Source: Magnetococcales bacterium | Lineage (GTDB): Bacteria; Pseudomonadota; Magnetococcia; Magnetococcales; Magnetaquicoccaceae | Direction: 5' to 3' | Length of the DNA stretch: 64,000 bases | Assembly: GCA_015234115.1 (NCBI GenBank) | Contig: JADFWP010000001.1 | Location: forward strand, 124,001 to 188,000 | Shown: positions 49,875 to 57,686 of the stretch, one piece after another | How the letters are laid out: every line of letters begins with the position of its first letter | Position numbering within the stretch: position 1 is the first letter of the stretch | The notes under the pieces: model-generated | Told to the model about the DNA's origin: nothing | The model's input: only the letters and a program-made list of their open reading frames with translations | The model's database searches: none | Made by a program: the position numbers and the translations under genes

Positions 49875-50645
49875 ATGCCTGCCATCAAGATCAAAACCGC
49901 CGAGGAGATCGCCTTGATGCGCGCCTCCTGCCGTCTGGCCGCGCTCACCTTGAAGATGATCGAACCCCATGTCCAACCGGGCGTGACCACCCAGCAACTC
50001 AATGACCTGTGCCACGAATTCCTGATCGACAACAATGCCCGCCCCTCCCCCCTGAACTATCGGGGCTTTCCCAAATCGATCTGCACCTCGGTCAACCAGC
50101 AGGTCTGTCACGGCATTCCCGGCCCGCGCACGCTGCGGGCGGGCGATATCGTCAACATCGACGTGACCGCGCATCTCAACGGCTTTCACGGCGACACCAA
50201 CAAGACCTTCCATGTCGGCCCCCCCTCCCCCAAGGCGGAACGACTGGTGCAGATCGCCAAAAAATGTCTCGATGTCGGCATCCAGGCCGTCCGGCCCAAA
50301 GGTTTTTTCGGCGATATCGGCGCAACCATCCAGGCCATGGCCACCCATCACAACTGCTCGGTGGTGCGGGAATATTGCGGTCACGGCATTGGCCGCGAGT
50401 TTCACGAAGAACCTGCGGTGCTCCATTACGGCGTGGCCGGCACAGGAGCGGAACTCAAACCCGGCATGATCTTCACCATCGAACCCATGATCAATCTCGG
50501 CAAGGCCGACATCCGCGTTCTGCCCGACAAGTGGACCGTGGTCACCCGGGATCACTCCCTTTCGGCGCAATTCGAACATACCATTCTGGTCACGCCGACC
50601 GGATTCGAGGTGCTGACCGATCTGGACGGAGAGTATGGAACCTGA
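49875..50645 (+). CDS. map: Methionine aminopeptidase, type I
   Basis: Removes the N-terminal Met from nascent proteins in the cytoplasm. 256 residues, the usual type Ia length. All five metal ligands can be placed: Asp in NIDVTA, Asp in HGDTNKT, His in GHGIGREFH, Glu in TIEPM and Glu in QFEHT. It follows the PDZ gene closely and is probably co-transcribed with it. A hairpin lies after the stop. Confidence 0.97.
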   Translation: MPAIKIKTAEEIALMRASCRLAALTLKMIEPHVQPGVTTQQLNDLCHEFLIDNNARPSPLNYRGFPKSICTSVNQQVCHGIPGPRTLRAGDIVNIDVTAHLNGFHGDTNKTFHVGPPSPKAERLVQIAKKCLDVGIQAVRPKGFFGDIGATIQAMATHHNCSVVREYCGHGIGREFHEEPAVLHYGVAGTGAELKPGMIFTIEPMINLGKADIRVLPDKWTVVTRDHSLSAQFEHTILVTPTGFEVLTDLDGEYGT

Positions 50646-50677
50646 ACCATAGCCAGCCTGGGAGTTGTCATTTGCTC

Positions 50678-50713
50678 CTCATTGCCGTGCGCCGTTGGCG
50701 GCACGGCAATGAG
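50678..50713. terminator. Long perfect hairpin between map and the EF-hand gene
   Basis: CTCATTGCCGTGC / GCACGGCAATGAG, a 13-bp perfect stem with a 10-base loop, lies between convergent genes. No T run follows on either strand, so termination is plausible but not certain. Confidence 0.5.
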
Positions 50714-50735
50714 ATCGAACACACTTCGGAAAAGA

Positions 50736-51518
50736 TCAGGCGGAGAGACTCAAGGAGAAGCTCTGGGTATCATCGTTCTGGTTCTGGGAGGCGGAGAGCA
50801 TGTACTGAACCAGGCCATAAGGGGTCACCGCCTTGGCAAGATCGGTGCTGTTGGCCGTGGCATCGCTCTGCTGACCGGAGCCAATCGCATCGAGCATCGC
50901 TTGCAACGCGTCGCTGTTGATCTGACCATTTCCGTCCTGGTCAAGCAGGCCGATCAACGATTGGGCGGCAGAGGTCGAGCCGCTCATCCCCATCCCTTCC
51001 GGAGGCGGGGGGGGCAGATGACCTTCGGCACGGGAACTCTCCATGTCGGCCTGCAACTCTTCCAGACTCACCTTGCCATCCTTGTTGGTGTCCGCAGCAT
51101 CGAACCGTTCGGAAAGCATCCCCTGGGCCTCATCCGATCCGATCACGCCATCCTGGTTCTGATCCATGCCGGTGAGCAGATCCTGGGCCGACGGGGGGGA
51201 ATGCGGACCACCCATGCCACCCATGCCACCCATGCCACCCATGCCGCCACCCGATCTGACCCGCATTTCGCTCTGAAAACTCTCCATGGCACTTTGCAAT
51301 TCCGCGCTGGAGAGCTTGCCGTCACTGTCGCTGTCCACGGTGGTGAACTGATCGGACAACGGCCCTTTGGCCTCGGAGGCGTCGAGATAACCGTCTCCGC
51401 TTTCATCCAGTTTTTTCATCAGGGCGGCCGCTGTGGGAGGCTTGCCCATGGGGCCTGCGCCCATCCTGCCCGAAACGCCGCCCATGCCCATCATGCCACC
51501 CATCGACATTGCATTCAT
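50736..51518 (-). CDS. EF-hand calcium-binding protein, Met/Gly-rich
   Basis: 260 residues. AGGAG lies 8 bases before the ATG. Five EF-hand loops are readable: DESGDGYLD, DSDSDGKLS, DQNQDGVIG, DTNKDGKVS and DQDGNGQIN. The N-terminus (MNAMSMGGMMGMGGVSGRMGAGPMG) and a central GGMGGMGGMGG stretch are rich in Met and Gly. I see no signal peptide or membrane segment, so the location is uncertain; Ca sensing or buffering is the likely role. Similar EF-hand proteins are common in Alphaproteobacteria with no settled function. It is divergent from a CpxRA-like two-component pair, across a 210-base region with an inverted repeat, which suggests it is a target of that regulator. Confidence 0.82.
   Translation of the reverse strand: MNAMSMGGMMGMGGVSGRMGAGPMGKPPTAAALMKKLDESGDGYLDASEAKGPLSDQFTTVDSDSDGKLSSAELQSAMESFQSEMRVRSGGGMGGMGGMGGMGGPHSPPSAQDLLTGMDQNQDGVIGSDEAQGMLSERFDAADTNKDGKVSLEELQADMESSRAEGHLPPPPPEGMGMSGSTSAAQSLIGLLDQDGNGQINSDALQAMLDAIGSGQQSDATANSTDLAKAVTPYGLVQYMLSASQNQNDDTQSFSLSLSA
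51211..51246. repeat. 9-bp tandem repeat in the EF-hand gene
   Basis: Four copies of CCCATGCCA (the last CCCATGCCG), encoding Gly-Gly-Met units. Copy-number change would keep the frame. Confidence 0.8.
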
Positions 51519-51626
51519 GACCCATTCTCCTTCGACATTTAAGGTTCCCGCATCCGGATCGGATACGGCTCATCCCCATCTACGGTCCAGAAGCTTACCC
51601 GCCAACGATGTATGGATGTGTTCAGA

Positions 51627-51679
51627 AAAGGTCAGGAAGTGTAAAGGTCACTTCCCATCCCTGCAACAAGAGTTACAAT
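51627..51679. promoter_or_regulatory. Candidate operator and promoter between EF-hand and response-regulator genes
   Basis: A 7-bp inverted repeat GGAAGTG-TAAAGGT-CACTTCC lies at 51635-51655. A direct repeat AAAGGTCA at 51627 and 51643 has a 16-base period and overlaps it. A TACAAT at 51674-51679 could be the -10 of the plus-strand operon, with no -35 match, as in activator-dependent promoters. This is inference from symmetry and position. Confidence 0.45.
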
Positions 51680-51728
51680 AACAGTTTACATCCTTTTCCT
51701 CAACGGTTCCATCTTCTTTGGGGTCCCG

Positions 51729-52415
51729 ATGGTACGTCTGCTGCTGGTCGATGATGACCGTGAACTGTGTCTGATGATGTCACGTTATCTCCAGGCCGAA
51801 GGATTCGAGTGTCTTTGCCGGTACGATGGGGCGAGCGGATTGAAGCTGGCTTTGAAAGAGTCGTTCGATGCCGTGATCCTGGATGTGATGATGCCTGTCC
51901 TGAACGGCTTCGAGGTGTTGCGTCAACTGCGCGCCCGCAAGAACACTCCGGTGCTGATGCTCACCGCGCGCGGCGAGGATGTGGACAGCATTCTGGGTCT
52001 GGAGATCGGTGCCGACGACTATCTGACCAAACCGTGCAATCCCAAGGTGCTGGTGGCCCGACTGCGGGCCGTGCTGCGGCGCGGTCCGGTGAAAGCCGAT
52101 CAAACCACCTTGCAGGTCGCCTCCATCACCCTGCATCCCGGCTTGCGGGCGATTCAGGTGAACGGACAGGCGGTGGAACTGACCGGCGCCGAATTCAACC
52201 TGTTGCAAATCCTCATGCGCCATGCCGGCGCAGTGGTTTCCAAAGAACATCTCTGCCGCCAGGGGCTGGGTCGGGATCTGACCAGCTATGACCGCAGCGT
52301 GGATCTGCACATCAGCAACCTGCGTCGCAAACTCGGTCCAGCCGAGGATGGCTCGGCACGCATCGTCACCATTCGTGGCGGGGGCTATCAGCTCGCCGCC
52401 CCCCCGGAGTCCTGA
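51729..52415 (+). CDS. OmpR-family response regulator, CpxR-like
   Basis: 228 residues. The receiver domain has LLLVDDDREL, phospho-Asp52 in VILDVMMP, MLTARGED and LTKPCNPK. The C-terminal winged helix (VELTGAEFNLLQILMRHAGAVVSKEHLCRQGLGRDLTSYDRSVDLHISNLRRKLG) is closest in wording to CpxR (envelope-stress regulator). It lies 3 bases before the kinase gene. No close match to the E. coli CpxR box (GTAAA-N5-GTAAA) was seen upstream. Confidence 0.92.
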   Translation: MVRLLLVDDDRELCLMMSRYLQAEGFECLCRYDGASGLKLALKESFDAVILDVMMPVLNGFEVLRQLRARKNTPVLMLTARGEDVDSILGLEIGADDYLTKPCNPKVLVARLRAVLRRGPVKADQTTLQVASITLHPGLRAIQVNGQAVELTGAEFNLLQILMRHAGAVVSKEHLCRQGLGRDLTSYDRSVDLHISNLRRKLGPAEDGSARIVTIRGGGYQLAAPPES

Positions 52416-52418
52416 CCC

Positions 52419-53936
52419 ATGCGTTTTTTTCTCAAACTTTTCCTCTCCTTTTGGCTGGTGGTCTCGCTGCTGGGCGGCGGTTTCTTCTGGAGTGGCCACC
52501 AGGTGCGCGACCTGATCGAACCGCTCATGGAGGCCCACCTCGACGAGGTGTTGAAAAAACGGCTTGAGGTGGTGGCATTGCTGGAAAATCAGGGCAAAGC
52601 CGCAACCCGGAACTTTCTGGAAAACCACACCGGTTTTGATGAAATTCTGGTCTACGAGCAACCCGATCGCGACATCCTGGACCGGCCCCTGCCCGATTAC
52701 ATGACCCGACCCGGCCCACCACATCCCCCCGATCATCCGAACAGGCAACCCCCTCCTCCGGGATTCCGGGGCGGGCCTGCCATGCCGGGACCGTTCGGCG
52801 CTTATGCCCCGCATCCGCCCCATGACGCTCCCCCCCCCCATGGCGCTCCACCCCCTCCTGAAGGGAGCGCCTTCCCCGGTGGTGGCATGCGCGTTCGTCC
52901 GCCGCATGTACCCATCGAGGTCAAGGATCAGGATGGCAACACCTATCGGGTGGCCATCACCCGGATGATCTCTCCCGGTCTGCTGGCCTGGCAAAAGTAT
53001 CCCTTTTTCCCGTTCGTGGTGCTGCTGATCAGCGGCGCCGTGGTTTTTCCTCTGGCACGCCATTTCACCCGGCCACTGCGACGGCTGCAAGGGGCCACTC
53101 TGCGCCTCGCCGAGGGAGAATTGACAACCCGCGCGCCGGTGCCGCGTCGGATTCTCTCCGATGAACTGGATGATCTGGCACGGGATTTCAATTTCATGGC
53201 CGAACGGCTCGAAGCCCTGTTCCATGGTCAGAAACGTCTGCTGCGGGATGTCTCCCACGAGTTGCGCTCGCCTCTGGCACGGATGCGCGTGGCTTTGGGA
53301 TTGGCAGAACAGGAAAATTCCGGCGTGCGTGGCGAATACTGGCAACGGGTCAATCTGGAACTGGACCGGATCGACACCCTGATTGGCCAGATCATCCGCG
53401 TCTCCCGTCCGGAGGCGCCGGATCAGGTGCCCAAGGATGTCCTGGTGGATCTGGCCGCCCTGGTGGAAACCGTGATCGCGGATGCCCGGTTCGAAAGCAG
53501 CGACCGCGCCATTTCATTGCTCATCGGACGTCTGGATCCGGTGATGCTCTGGGCCGATGGCGGCGCGCTCCATTCAGCCGTGGAAAATGTGGTACGCAAT
53601 GCCTTGCGGCACGCGCCGAAGGGCAGCGAAGTGCAGATTCAACTGGTGCGCCACGAGGATCAGGCCCGGATTCTGGTCCAGGATCAGGGACCGGGAGTCC
53701 CCGCAGCCGATCTGCCCCGCATCACCGAACCTTTTTTCCGGGGAAACGATGCCGGGGAACGAACCAATGGCAGTGGTGGTCATGGCCTGGGTCTGGCCAT
53801 TGCCGCCTGCGCATTGCGCGACCATGGCGGCACCTTCCTCGCCCGCAATCGCCCGGCAGGCGGTCTGGAAGTGGAAATGACCCTGCCCGTGCCAGCCATG
53901 CCCCACTGGGAGGAGGAAAACCACGAACCAGGTTGA
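52419..53936 (+). CDS. CpxA-like sensor histidine kinase with Pro/His-rich periplasmic domain
   Basis: 505 residues. The first membrane segment is FLKLFLSFWLVVSLLGGGFFW and the second is near residues 190-210 (FFPFVVLLISGAVVFPLA). The periplasmic loop between them (~residues 25-185) contains an unusual Pro/His/Gly-rich stretch (RPGPPHPPDHPNRQPPPPG... PHPPHDAPPPHGAPPPPEG), which may bind a metal such as Cu or Ni; this is inference. HAMP then HisKA (LLRDVSHELRSPLARMRVALGLA, His ~280) and an ATPase domain (NVVRNALRHAP, DQGPGVP, GGHGLGLAIA) follow. It pairs with the upstream regulator, and the EF-hand gene is divergent. Confidence 0.92.
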   Translation: MRFFLKLFLSFWLVVSLLGGGFFWSGHQVRDLIEPLMEAHLDEVLKKRLEVVALLENQGKAATRNFLENHTGFDEILVYEQPDRDILDRPLPDYMTRPGPPHPPDHPNRQPPPPGFRGGPAMPGPFGAYAPHPPHDAPPPHGAPPPPEGSAFPGGGMRVRPPHVPIEVKDQDGNTYRVAITRMISPGLLAWQKYPFFPFVVLLISGAVVFPLARHFTRPLRRLQGATLRLAEGELTTRAPVPRRILSDELDDLARDFNFMAERLEALFHGQKRLLRDVSHELRSPLARMRVALGLAEQENSGVRGEYWQRVNLELDRIDTLIGQIIRVSRPEAPDQVPKDVLVDLAALVETVIADARFESSDRAISLLIGRLDPVMLWADGGALHSAVENVVRNALRHAPKGSEVQIQLVRHEDQARILVQDQGPGVPAADLPRITEPFFRGNDAGERTNGSGGHGLGLAIAACALRDHGGTFLARNRPAGGLEVEMTLPVPAMPHWEEENHEPG

Positions 53937-53944
53937 CCTGGTTG

Positions 53945-53965
53945 ATGACGATCATCAATCGTCAT
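53945..53965. other. Small palindromic hairpin after the kinase gene
   Basis: ATGACGAT-CATCA-ATCGTCAT, a perfect 8-bp stem, begins 9 bases after the kinase stop codon. No T run follows, so it is a weak terminator or a chance palindrome. Confidence 0.35.
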
Positions 53966-54095
53966 GCGCTTCGGATTTGGCTTGAATAGGCGTGATCATT
54001 TTATCGAATGTCAACACGCCCTGGACAGGATGAAACTCGTTGCCGCCATGAACGCGCAGTATTAGGCAGACCGCCAGAAAATGTTCTGCTGTCAT
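53955..54095 (-). CDS. Possible 46-residue protein
   Basis: ATG-initiated frame MTAEHFLAVCLILRVHGG... ending in KSEAHDD, between the kinase and the dioxygenase genes. There is no Shine-Dalgarno and no recognised family. It may be a remnant or chance; it is the only candidate in this 219-base gap. Confidence 0.2.
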   Translation of the reverse strand: MTAEHFLAVCLILRVHGGNEFHPVQGVLTFDKMITPIQAKSEAHDD

Positions 54096-54155
54096 AACGG
54101 ACCATCATCTGCCCGCCGCCTGCCCCTCACCAGAAGACAAGCGGTCGTGCCTGAT

Positions 54156-54992
54156 TCAACCAAACCGGAATGCTGACAAAGTGGTTTCCATGACGCGATC
54201 CGAAAAAACACGTTGACCATGGTCCTCCCCAGCCGCACCTGCAACCAACATCAGGGGCAGCAGATGCTCTTCGGCGCGTGGAGGATGAGACAGCCGTGCA
54301 GCAGGGGCCTGCTCCCAATGAATCAGCCGCTCTGCACGTAACTCCGCTTCCGTCTCGACCGTGGCGGTCAGCCACTGGTCAAAGGCGTCCGAAATCGGCC
54401 CGAACATGGGATCTCCATAGCCACGCATATTGTGGAAACTCATGCCGCTGCCCATGATCGACACCCCCTCGTCACGCAAGGGTGCCAACGCCCGACCAGC
54501 CTGAAGATGCGCCACGGGATCCAGACTGGCCAGCAGAGAGAGTTGCACCACCGGGATTTCCGCCTTCGGGAAAATCACCTTCAAGGGGATGAACATCCCG
54601 TGATCGAATCCTCGGGTCGGATGCCGGTTCGCCGGGATTCCGGCCTGACTCAGCAATGCCGCGATCCGTTCCGCCAACCAGGGCGCGCCGGATGCCGGAT
54701 AGCGGAGTTGGTAGGTGTGTGGCGGGAATCCGAAATAGTCATAGATCAGCGTCGGTTTTTCCCCACTGCCGATGCCGAAGGAAGGCTCGATCCAATGGGC
54801 CGAGACGCATACGATGGCCTTCGGAGGCTGCGGCAACAGGTCTGGAATTTCTTTGAGAAACCGTTCCATGGTGTGCCATGCACCCGGAGGATTCCAATCC
54901 ATGAAGAAACAGGGACCACCACCGTGCGGGATATACCACACCGGTTGGCGTGAGGAAAATTCGTCGATGGCAGAGTTTTCAGGCGTGATCAT
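54156..54992 (-). CDS. ygiD: Extradiol ring-cleavage dioxygenase, YgiD/LigB type
   Basis: 278 residues of the class III (LigB-like) extradiol family. E. coli YgiD and plant DODA open the ring of DOPA-like catechols. Metal ligands can be placed at IPHGGGP, VSAHWIEP, FDHGMFIPL and HPPRAEEHLLPL. GSGMSFHNMRGYG is also typical. It is probably cytoplasmic. The pirin-family gene lies just upstream on the same strand (60-base gap), so the two may form a small unit dealing with aromatic or flavonoid-like compounds. The physiological substrate is not known. Confidence 0.9.
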   Translation of the reverse strand: MITPENSAIDEFSSRQPVWYIPHGGGPCFFMDWNPPGAWHTMERFLKEIPDLLPQPPKAIVCVSAHWIEPSFGIGSGEKPTLIYDYFGFPPHTYQLRYPASGAPWLAERIAALLSQAGIPANRHPTRGFDHGMFIPLKVIFPKAEIPVVQLSLLASLDPVAHLQAGRALAPLRDEGVSIMGSGMSFHNMRGYGDPMFGPISDAFDQWLTATVETEAELRAERLIHWEQAPAARLSHPPRAEEHLLPLMLVAGAAGEDHGQRVFSDRVMETTLSAFRFG

Positions 54993-55052
54993 GGCGACCT
55001 CTCTGGGGGGAAAAAAGGGACGAAATGGCAGATTTGCCGCCGCGAACCGGAC

Positions 55053-55751
55053 TCAAGCCAGATCGAACAACAGGATTTCCGTGTTGCCGCGACCGATGGC
55101 CCGCACCTCGCGTTCCTGACTCAGGGCAAGCCCATCACCTCCAGATACGCGCAAGCCGTTGATCTCCAACTCGCCCGATACGACCTGCACCCAGGCATGG
55201 CGGCTCGGATGCAGCAGATGGACCGCCGTCTCTCCGGAATCCAGAATCAACCCGAACAAACGCACATCCTGATGAATGGTCAAGCATGGGTCTGCCTCAT
55301 CCGGGGAGGCAATCAGACGAAAACGCCCCCGTCGCTCCTCCACGGGAAAGCTCTGTTGCTGGTATCCCGGTGGCAGCCCCTTTCTGTCGGGCAGTATCCA
55401 GATCTGCAAGAAATGCGTCGGTTCGGTCGTGGACGGATTATGTTCGCTGTGACGGATGCCGGAACCGGCGGTCATGCACTGCACCTGACCGGCGTGCAGT
55501 ATCGATTCCACGCCGGTGCTATCCAGATGCCGCAGACTGCCCTGGATCACAAAAGAGATCACCTCCATATCCCGATGACCGTGCAGGTCGAACCCGGTGC
55601 CAGGCTGGATCACATCTTCATTGATGACCCGCAGGCTGCGGAATCCCATTTGGTGCGGGTCATAATAATCCGCAAAAGAGAAGGTGTGTCGGGTCTGCAG
55701 CCATATGTGATCGGCGGTTCCTCTCTCCTGGGCGTGACGGATGGTGATCAT
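55053..55751 (-). CDS. yhhW: Pirin family protein, YhhW type (possible quercetinase)
   Basis: 232 residues forming two cupin domains. The metal-binding residues of the N-terminal cupin are in FDLHGHRDMEVI and GSGIRHSEHN (His, His, His, Glu). FSFADYYDPHQMGFRSLRVINEDVI is the pirin signature. GGGAG lies 8 bases before the ATG. YhhW of E. coli has quercetin 2,3-dioxygenase activity in vitro. The ygiD-like gene is next downstream. Confidence 0.92.
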   Translation of the reverse strand: MITIRHAQERGTADHIWLQTRHTFSFADYYDPHQMGFRSLRVINEDVIQPGTGFDLHGHRDMEVISFVIQGSLRHLDSTGVESILHAGQVQCMTAGSGIRHSEHNPSTTEPTHFLQIWILPDRKGLPPGYQQQSFPVEERRGRFRLIASPDEADPCLTIHQDVRLFGLILDSGETAVHLLHPSRHAWVQVVSGELEINGLRVSGGDGLALSQEREVRAIGRGNTEILLFDLA

Positions 55752-55800
55752 GCTGTGTGCTCCCTGGCATTCGGGTGACGGGTGAAAAAAGAGTCTATCG

Positions 55801-55816
55801 AAACCAGATCCGGTTT
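55801..55816. promoter_or_regulatory. Imperfect palindrome upstream of the pirin gene
   Basis: AAACCAGATCCGGTTT, symmetric except for one pair, lies 50 bases before the pirin ATG and next to a TTGTCA on the minus strand. It could be an operator. No regulator gene is adjacent. Confidence 0.3.
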
Positions 55817-56011
55817 GACAATTCCGTTCTTGCGTAAACCATGATGATCACATCCGCATTCCCCGACAGACTGCCCTGGGTGTCTCCCACCGTCCGGTCA
55901 TCTGCTCCAACCGTTCGGGGTGCCGGTACGTCAGAAACAAGAAGAAAGGCCGGATACACGCAGGGCCATGGTGCAATATGTGAGGCTTTTATTGGCTTGT
56001 TGCTATTGTGT
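55817..56011. other. Junction region between the GC-rich backbone and the AT-rich secretion cluster
   Basis: About 195 bases. A 74-codon minus-strand frame (55795-56019, MNKHNSNKPIKASHIAPWP...) crosses it and overlaps the end of gspK, but I recognise nothing in it and doubt that it is a gene. Base composition changes sharply near 55990. Confidence 0.4.
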
Positions 56012-56908
56012 TTATTCATCTTTTAACAATTTTCCTGTAATTTTTGATTGGCCAACCTCATAAATCAAAAAGGGATTTTCTTTGACACCAGTTAACCGAA
56101 CAATTGCATATCTTGAAAAAGATACTCCTGTCCCATCCTTTGCTTCTGATTGAATTCTGTAGACACCTATATTCGGTTCCGAAGACTGATCTTCTGACTC
56201 TCTTAATGATTCTCGTTCAGATAATATTTTTTTCAACTCAGTTTCACTCAAATCTGATAAAGCCTTTAATACCTGAACGGGTGCCGTTTTTTTTTCTGGC
56301 TTTGCTTGTTGAGAATAAACAGTAACCACAGACTGGATGACATTATAAATCTCATCAGTCATACCCAAAACAAGCCGTAGCTCTTTTACACTTTCAAAAG
56401 GAGCATGTTTTGCTCCATAGGCTAATCCAACCTCACGATAATTTAGATCTTTGGCATGATTTAATTTCTTTGGATCATTTTTCTCTCTCCAGTCTATAAT
56501 GGCATCAGCCAAAGAGGAATCTATCTCTAACTCGGCATAGAGAGAAGAAAATAATTTCTGCAACAACTCCTTCGATGCCATATTCAGATCTATTTTTCCT
56601 CCTTCATCCTGAACATTGACCTGGAGATCTCCCTTTCTCATTTTAATTTTATGGAAGGCACCGTTTGGTGACCATCTATTTTTTGAATTTGAGTTAAGCA
56701 AAAAGTATATCGCAGTTTCAATTCCTCCATCTGCTATAGCCATCATCTGAATACGTTCAATAGTATTCTTGACCATCTTGATTTCCATTCTGGTATCTGC
56801 AGAAAAAGCCATCAGAATCAAGGAAAGAATGACAATTCCCCAAAGAACAGACACTAAAGCAAAACCGTGATTCTTTCGTTGATTTACACTCACACTCCAC
56901 GGCCCCAT
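56012..56908 (-). CDS. gspK: T2SS minor pseudopilin GspK
   Basis: GspK caps the pseudopilus tip with GspI and GspJ. 298 residues. The prepilin signal is HGFALVSVLWGIVILSLILMAFSADTRMEIKM, with cleavage after Gly, and the globular part contains DEGGKIDLNMAS and DAIIDWREKND, typical of GspK. The ATG at 56908 and codons up to about the sixth (MGPWSV) lie within the end of an IS66 fragment, so the original start was probably lost and this start is recruited. A GTG at codon 6 is an alternative. The gene lies downstream of gspD, away from its usual place between J and L. Confidence 0.88.
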   Translation of the reverse strand: MGPWSVSVNQRKNHGFALVSVLWGIVILSLILMAFSADTRMEIKMVKNTIERIQMMAIADGGIETAIYFLLNSNSKNRWSPNGAFHKIKMRKGDLQVNVQDEGGKIDLNMASKELLQKLFSSLYAELEIDSSLADAIIDWREKNDPKKLNHAKDLNYREVGLAYGAKHAPFESVKELRLVLGMTDEIYNVIQSVVTVYSQQAKPEKKTAPVQVLKALSDLSETELKKILSERESLRESEDQSSEPNIGVYRIQSEAKDGTGVSFSRYAIVRLTGVKENPFLIYEVGQSKITGKLLKDE

Positions 56909-57490
56909 TTCTCATCCCGAAAACCATGCCACAGGTCAAAAAGCTCCCTGGCCGCATCCAGAAGCCCCTTGCCCACCCTGGCAGCACCCCCATCACGCTC
57001 GGACATGGCCTGGAATTCCCGCATCAGATGCGCCCAACAAAACTGCCGTCGTTCCAGGGGCCAGTCGTTGGCCACCCCACCGGTCGGTGATCAAAACACC
57101 ACAAAACCCTTCCAGCAACCGATTGGCGGCCTTCTTGCCACGACTGGCGTGGATCATGAATACCGTCACCAGCGAGGTGACCATCACCCACAACCAGACC
57201 CGCTTCTTCGACTCGCGCCAACTGGTTTCGTCCGCATTGGCCTCGTGTTGACTGCGTGCGAATCGACCGGCTTCCTCTACCAACCCGGACAACGCTTGGC
57301 TTACAGCCTTCTCGCAACCACTGACGCTGCCTAACGCCATCTCCACCCCGAGCATGTCCGACAGCAGTGACAACACCGTCCTCTTGCTCAGCCGATACCC
57401 ACCGGCAACAGATGCATCTGCTTCCGATCCGGTTCCCGAAAGAATCCCGCCATCGCTTCCTCCTGATCCCGCATGGTCAATGACGGCCAT
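56890..57490 (-). mobile_element. IS66-family transposase fragment, frameshifted
   Basis: Two overlapping minus-strand frames together spell an IS66 transposase (TnpC) middle part. The first (57490-56993) has GYRLSKRTVLSLLSDMLGVEMALGSVSGCEKAV...ANADETSWRESKKRVWLWVMVTSLVTVFMI and GVLITDRWGG. The second (57075-56890) continues with WPLERRQFCWAHLMREFQAMSERDGG. A frameshift near 57070 joins them. Both the N-terminal region and the last catalytic part are missing, so it cannot transpose. It is GC-rich, unlike the AT-rich secretion genes around it. I could not identify its terminal inverted repeats. Confidence 0.88.
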
Positions 57491-57686
57491 TCTACCAAAT
57501 TTTAGGCTCTTGTCCCCTATTCTGCGACAGGCTCTGAACCGGGCTTGTCTTCTTGCTTTTGATATATTACTTTAATGATTGTCAAATAACAAATCAATAT
57601 AAATGCCTGTGACGGACACTCACCTCAACTTACAAACCATCCCCTGCCAAAATATGGGCAGTGGATGGTGAATGGTTAACTGTTTT
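57491..57686. other. Spacer between gspD and the IS66 fragment
   Basis: 196 bases, AT-rich, no gene seen. It may contain the lost start of the downstream IS or former 5' sequence of gspK. Confidence 0.4.

Noticed and set aside
51600-51728. CpxR box (GTAAA-N5-GTAAA) upstream of the CpxR-like gene.
   Set aside because: Only single GTAAA/GTTTAC elements occur, not the tandem spacing of the E. coli box. The inverted repeat is a better candidate site.
53945-53965. Hairpin after the sensor kinase as an intrinsic terminator.
   Set aside because: The 8-bp stem is perfect but no T run follows on either strand. Listed only as a palindrome.
55795-56019. 74-codon minus-strand ORF downstream of gspK.
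   Set aside because: No Shine-Dalgarno, it overlaps gspK, has no recognisable domain, and straddles the composition boundary.
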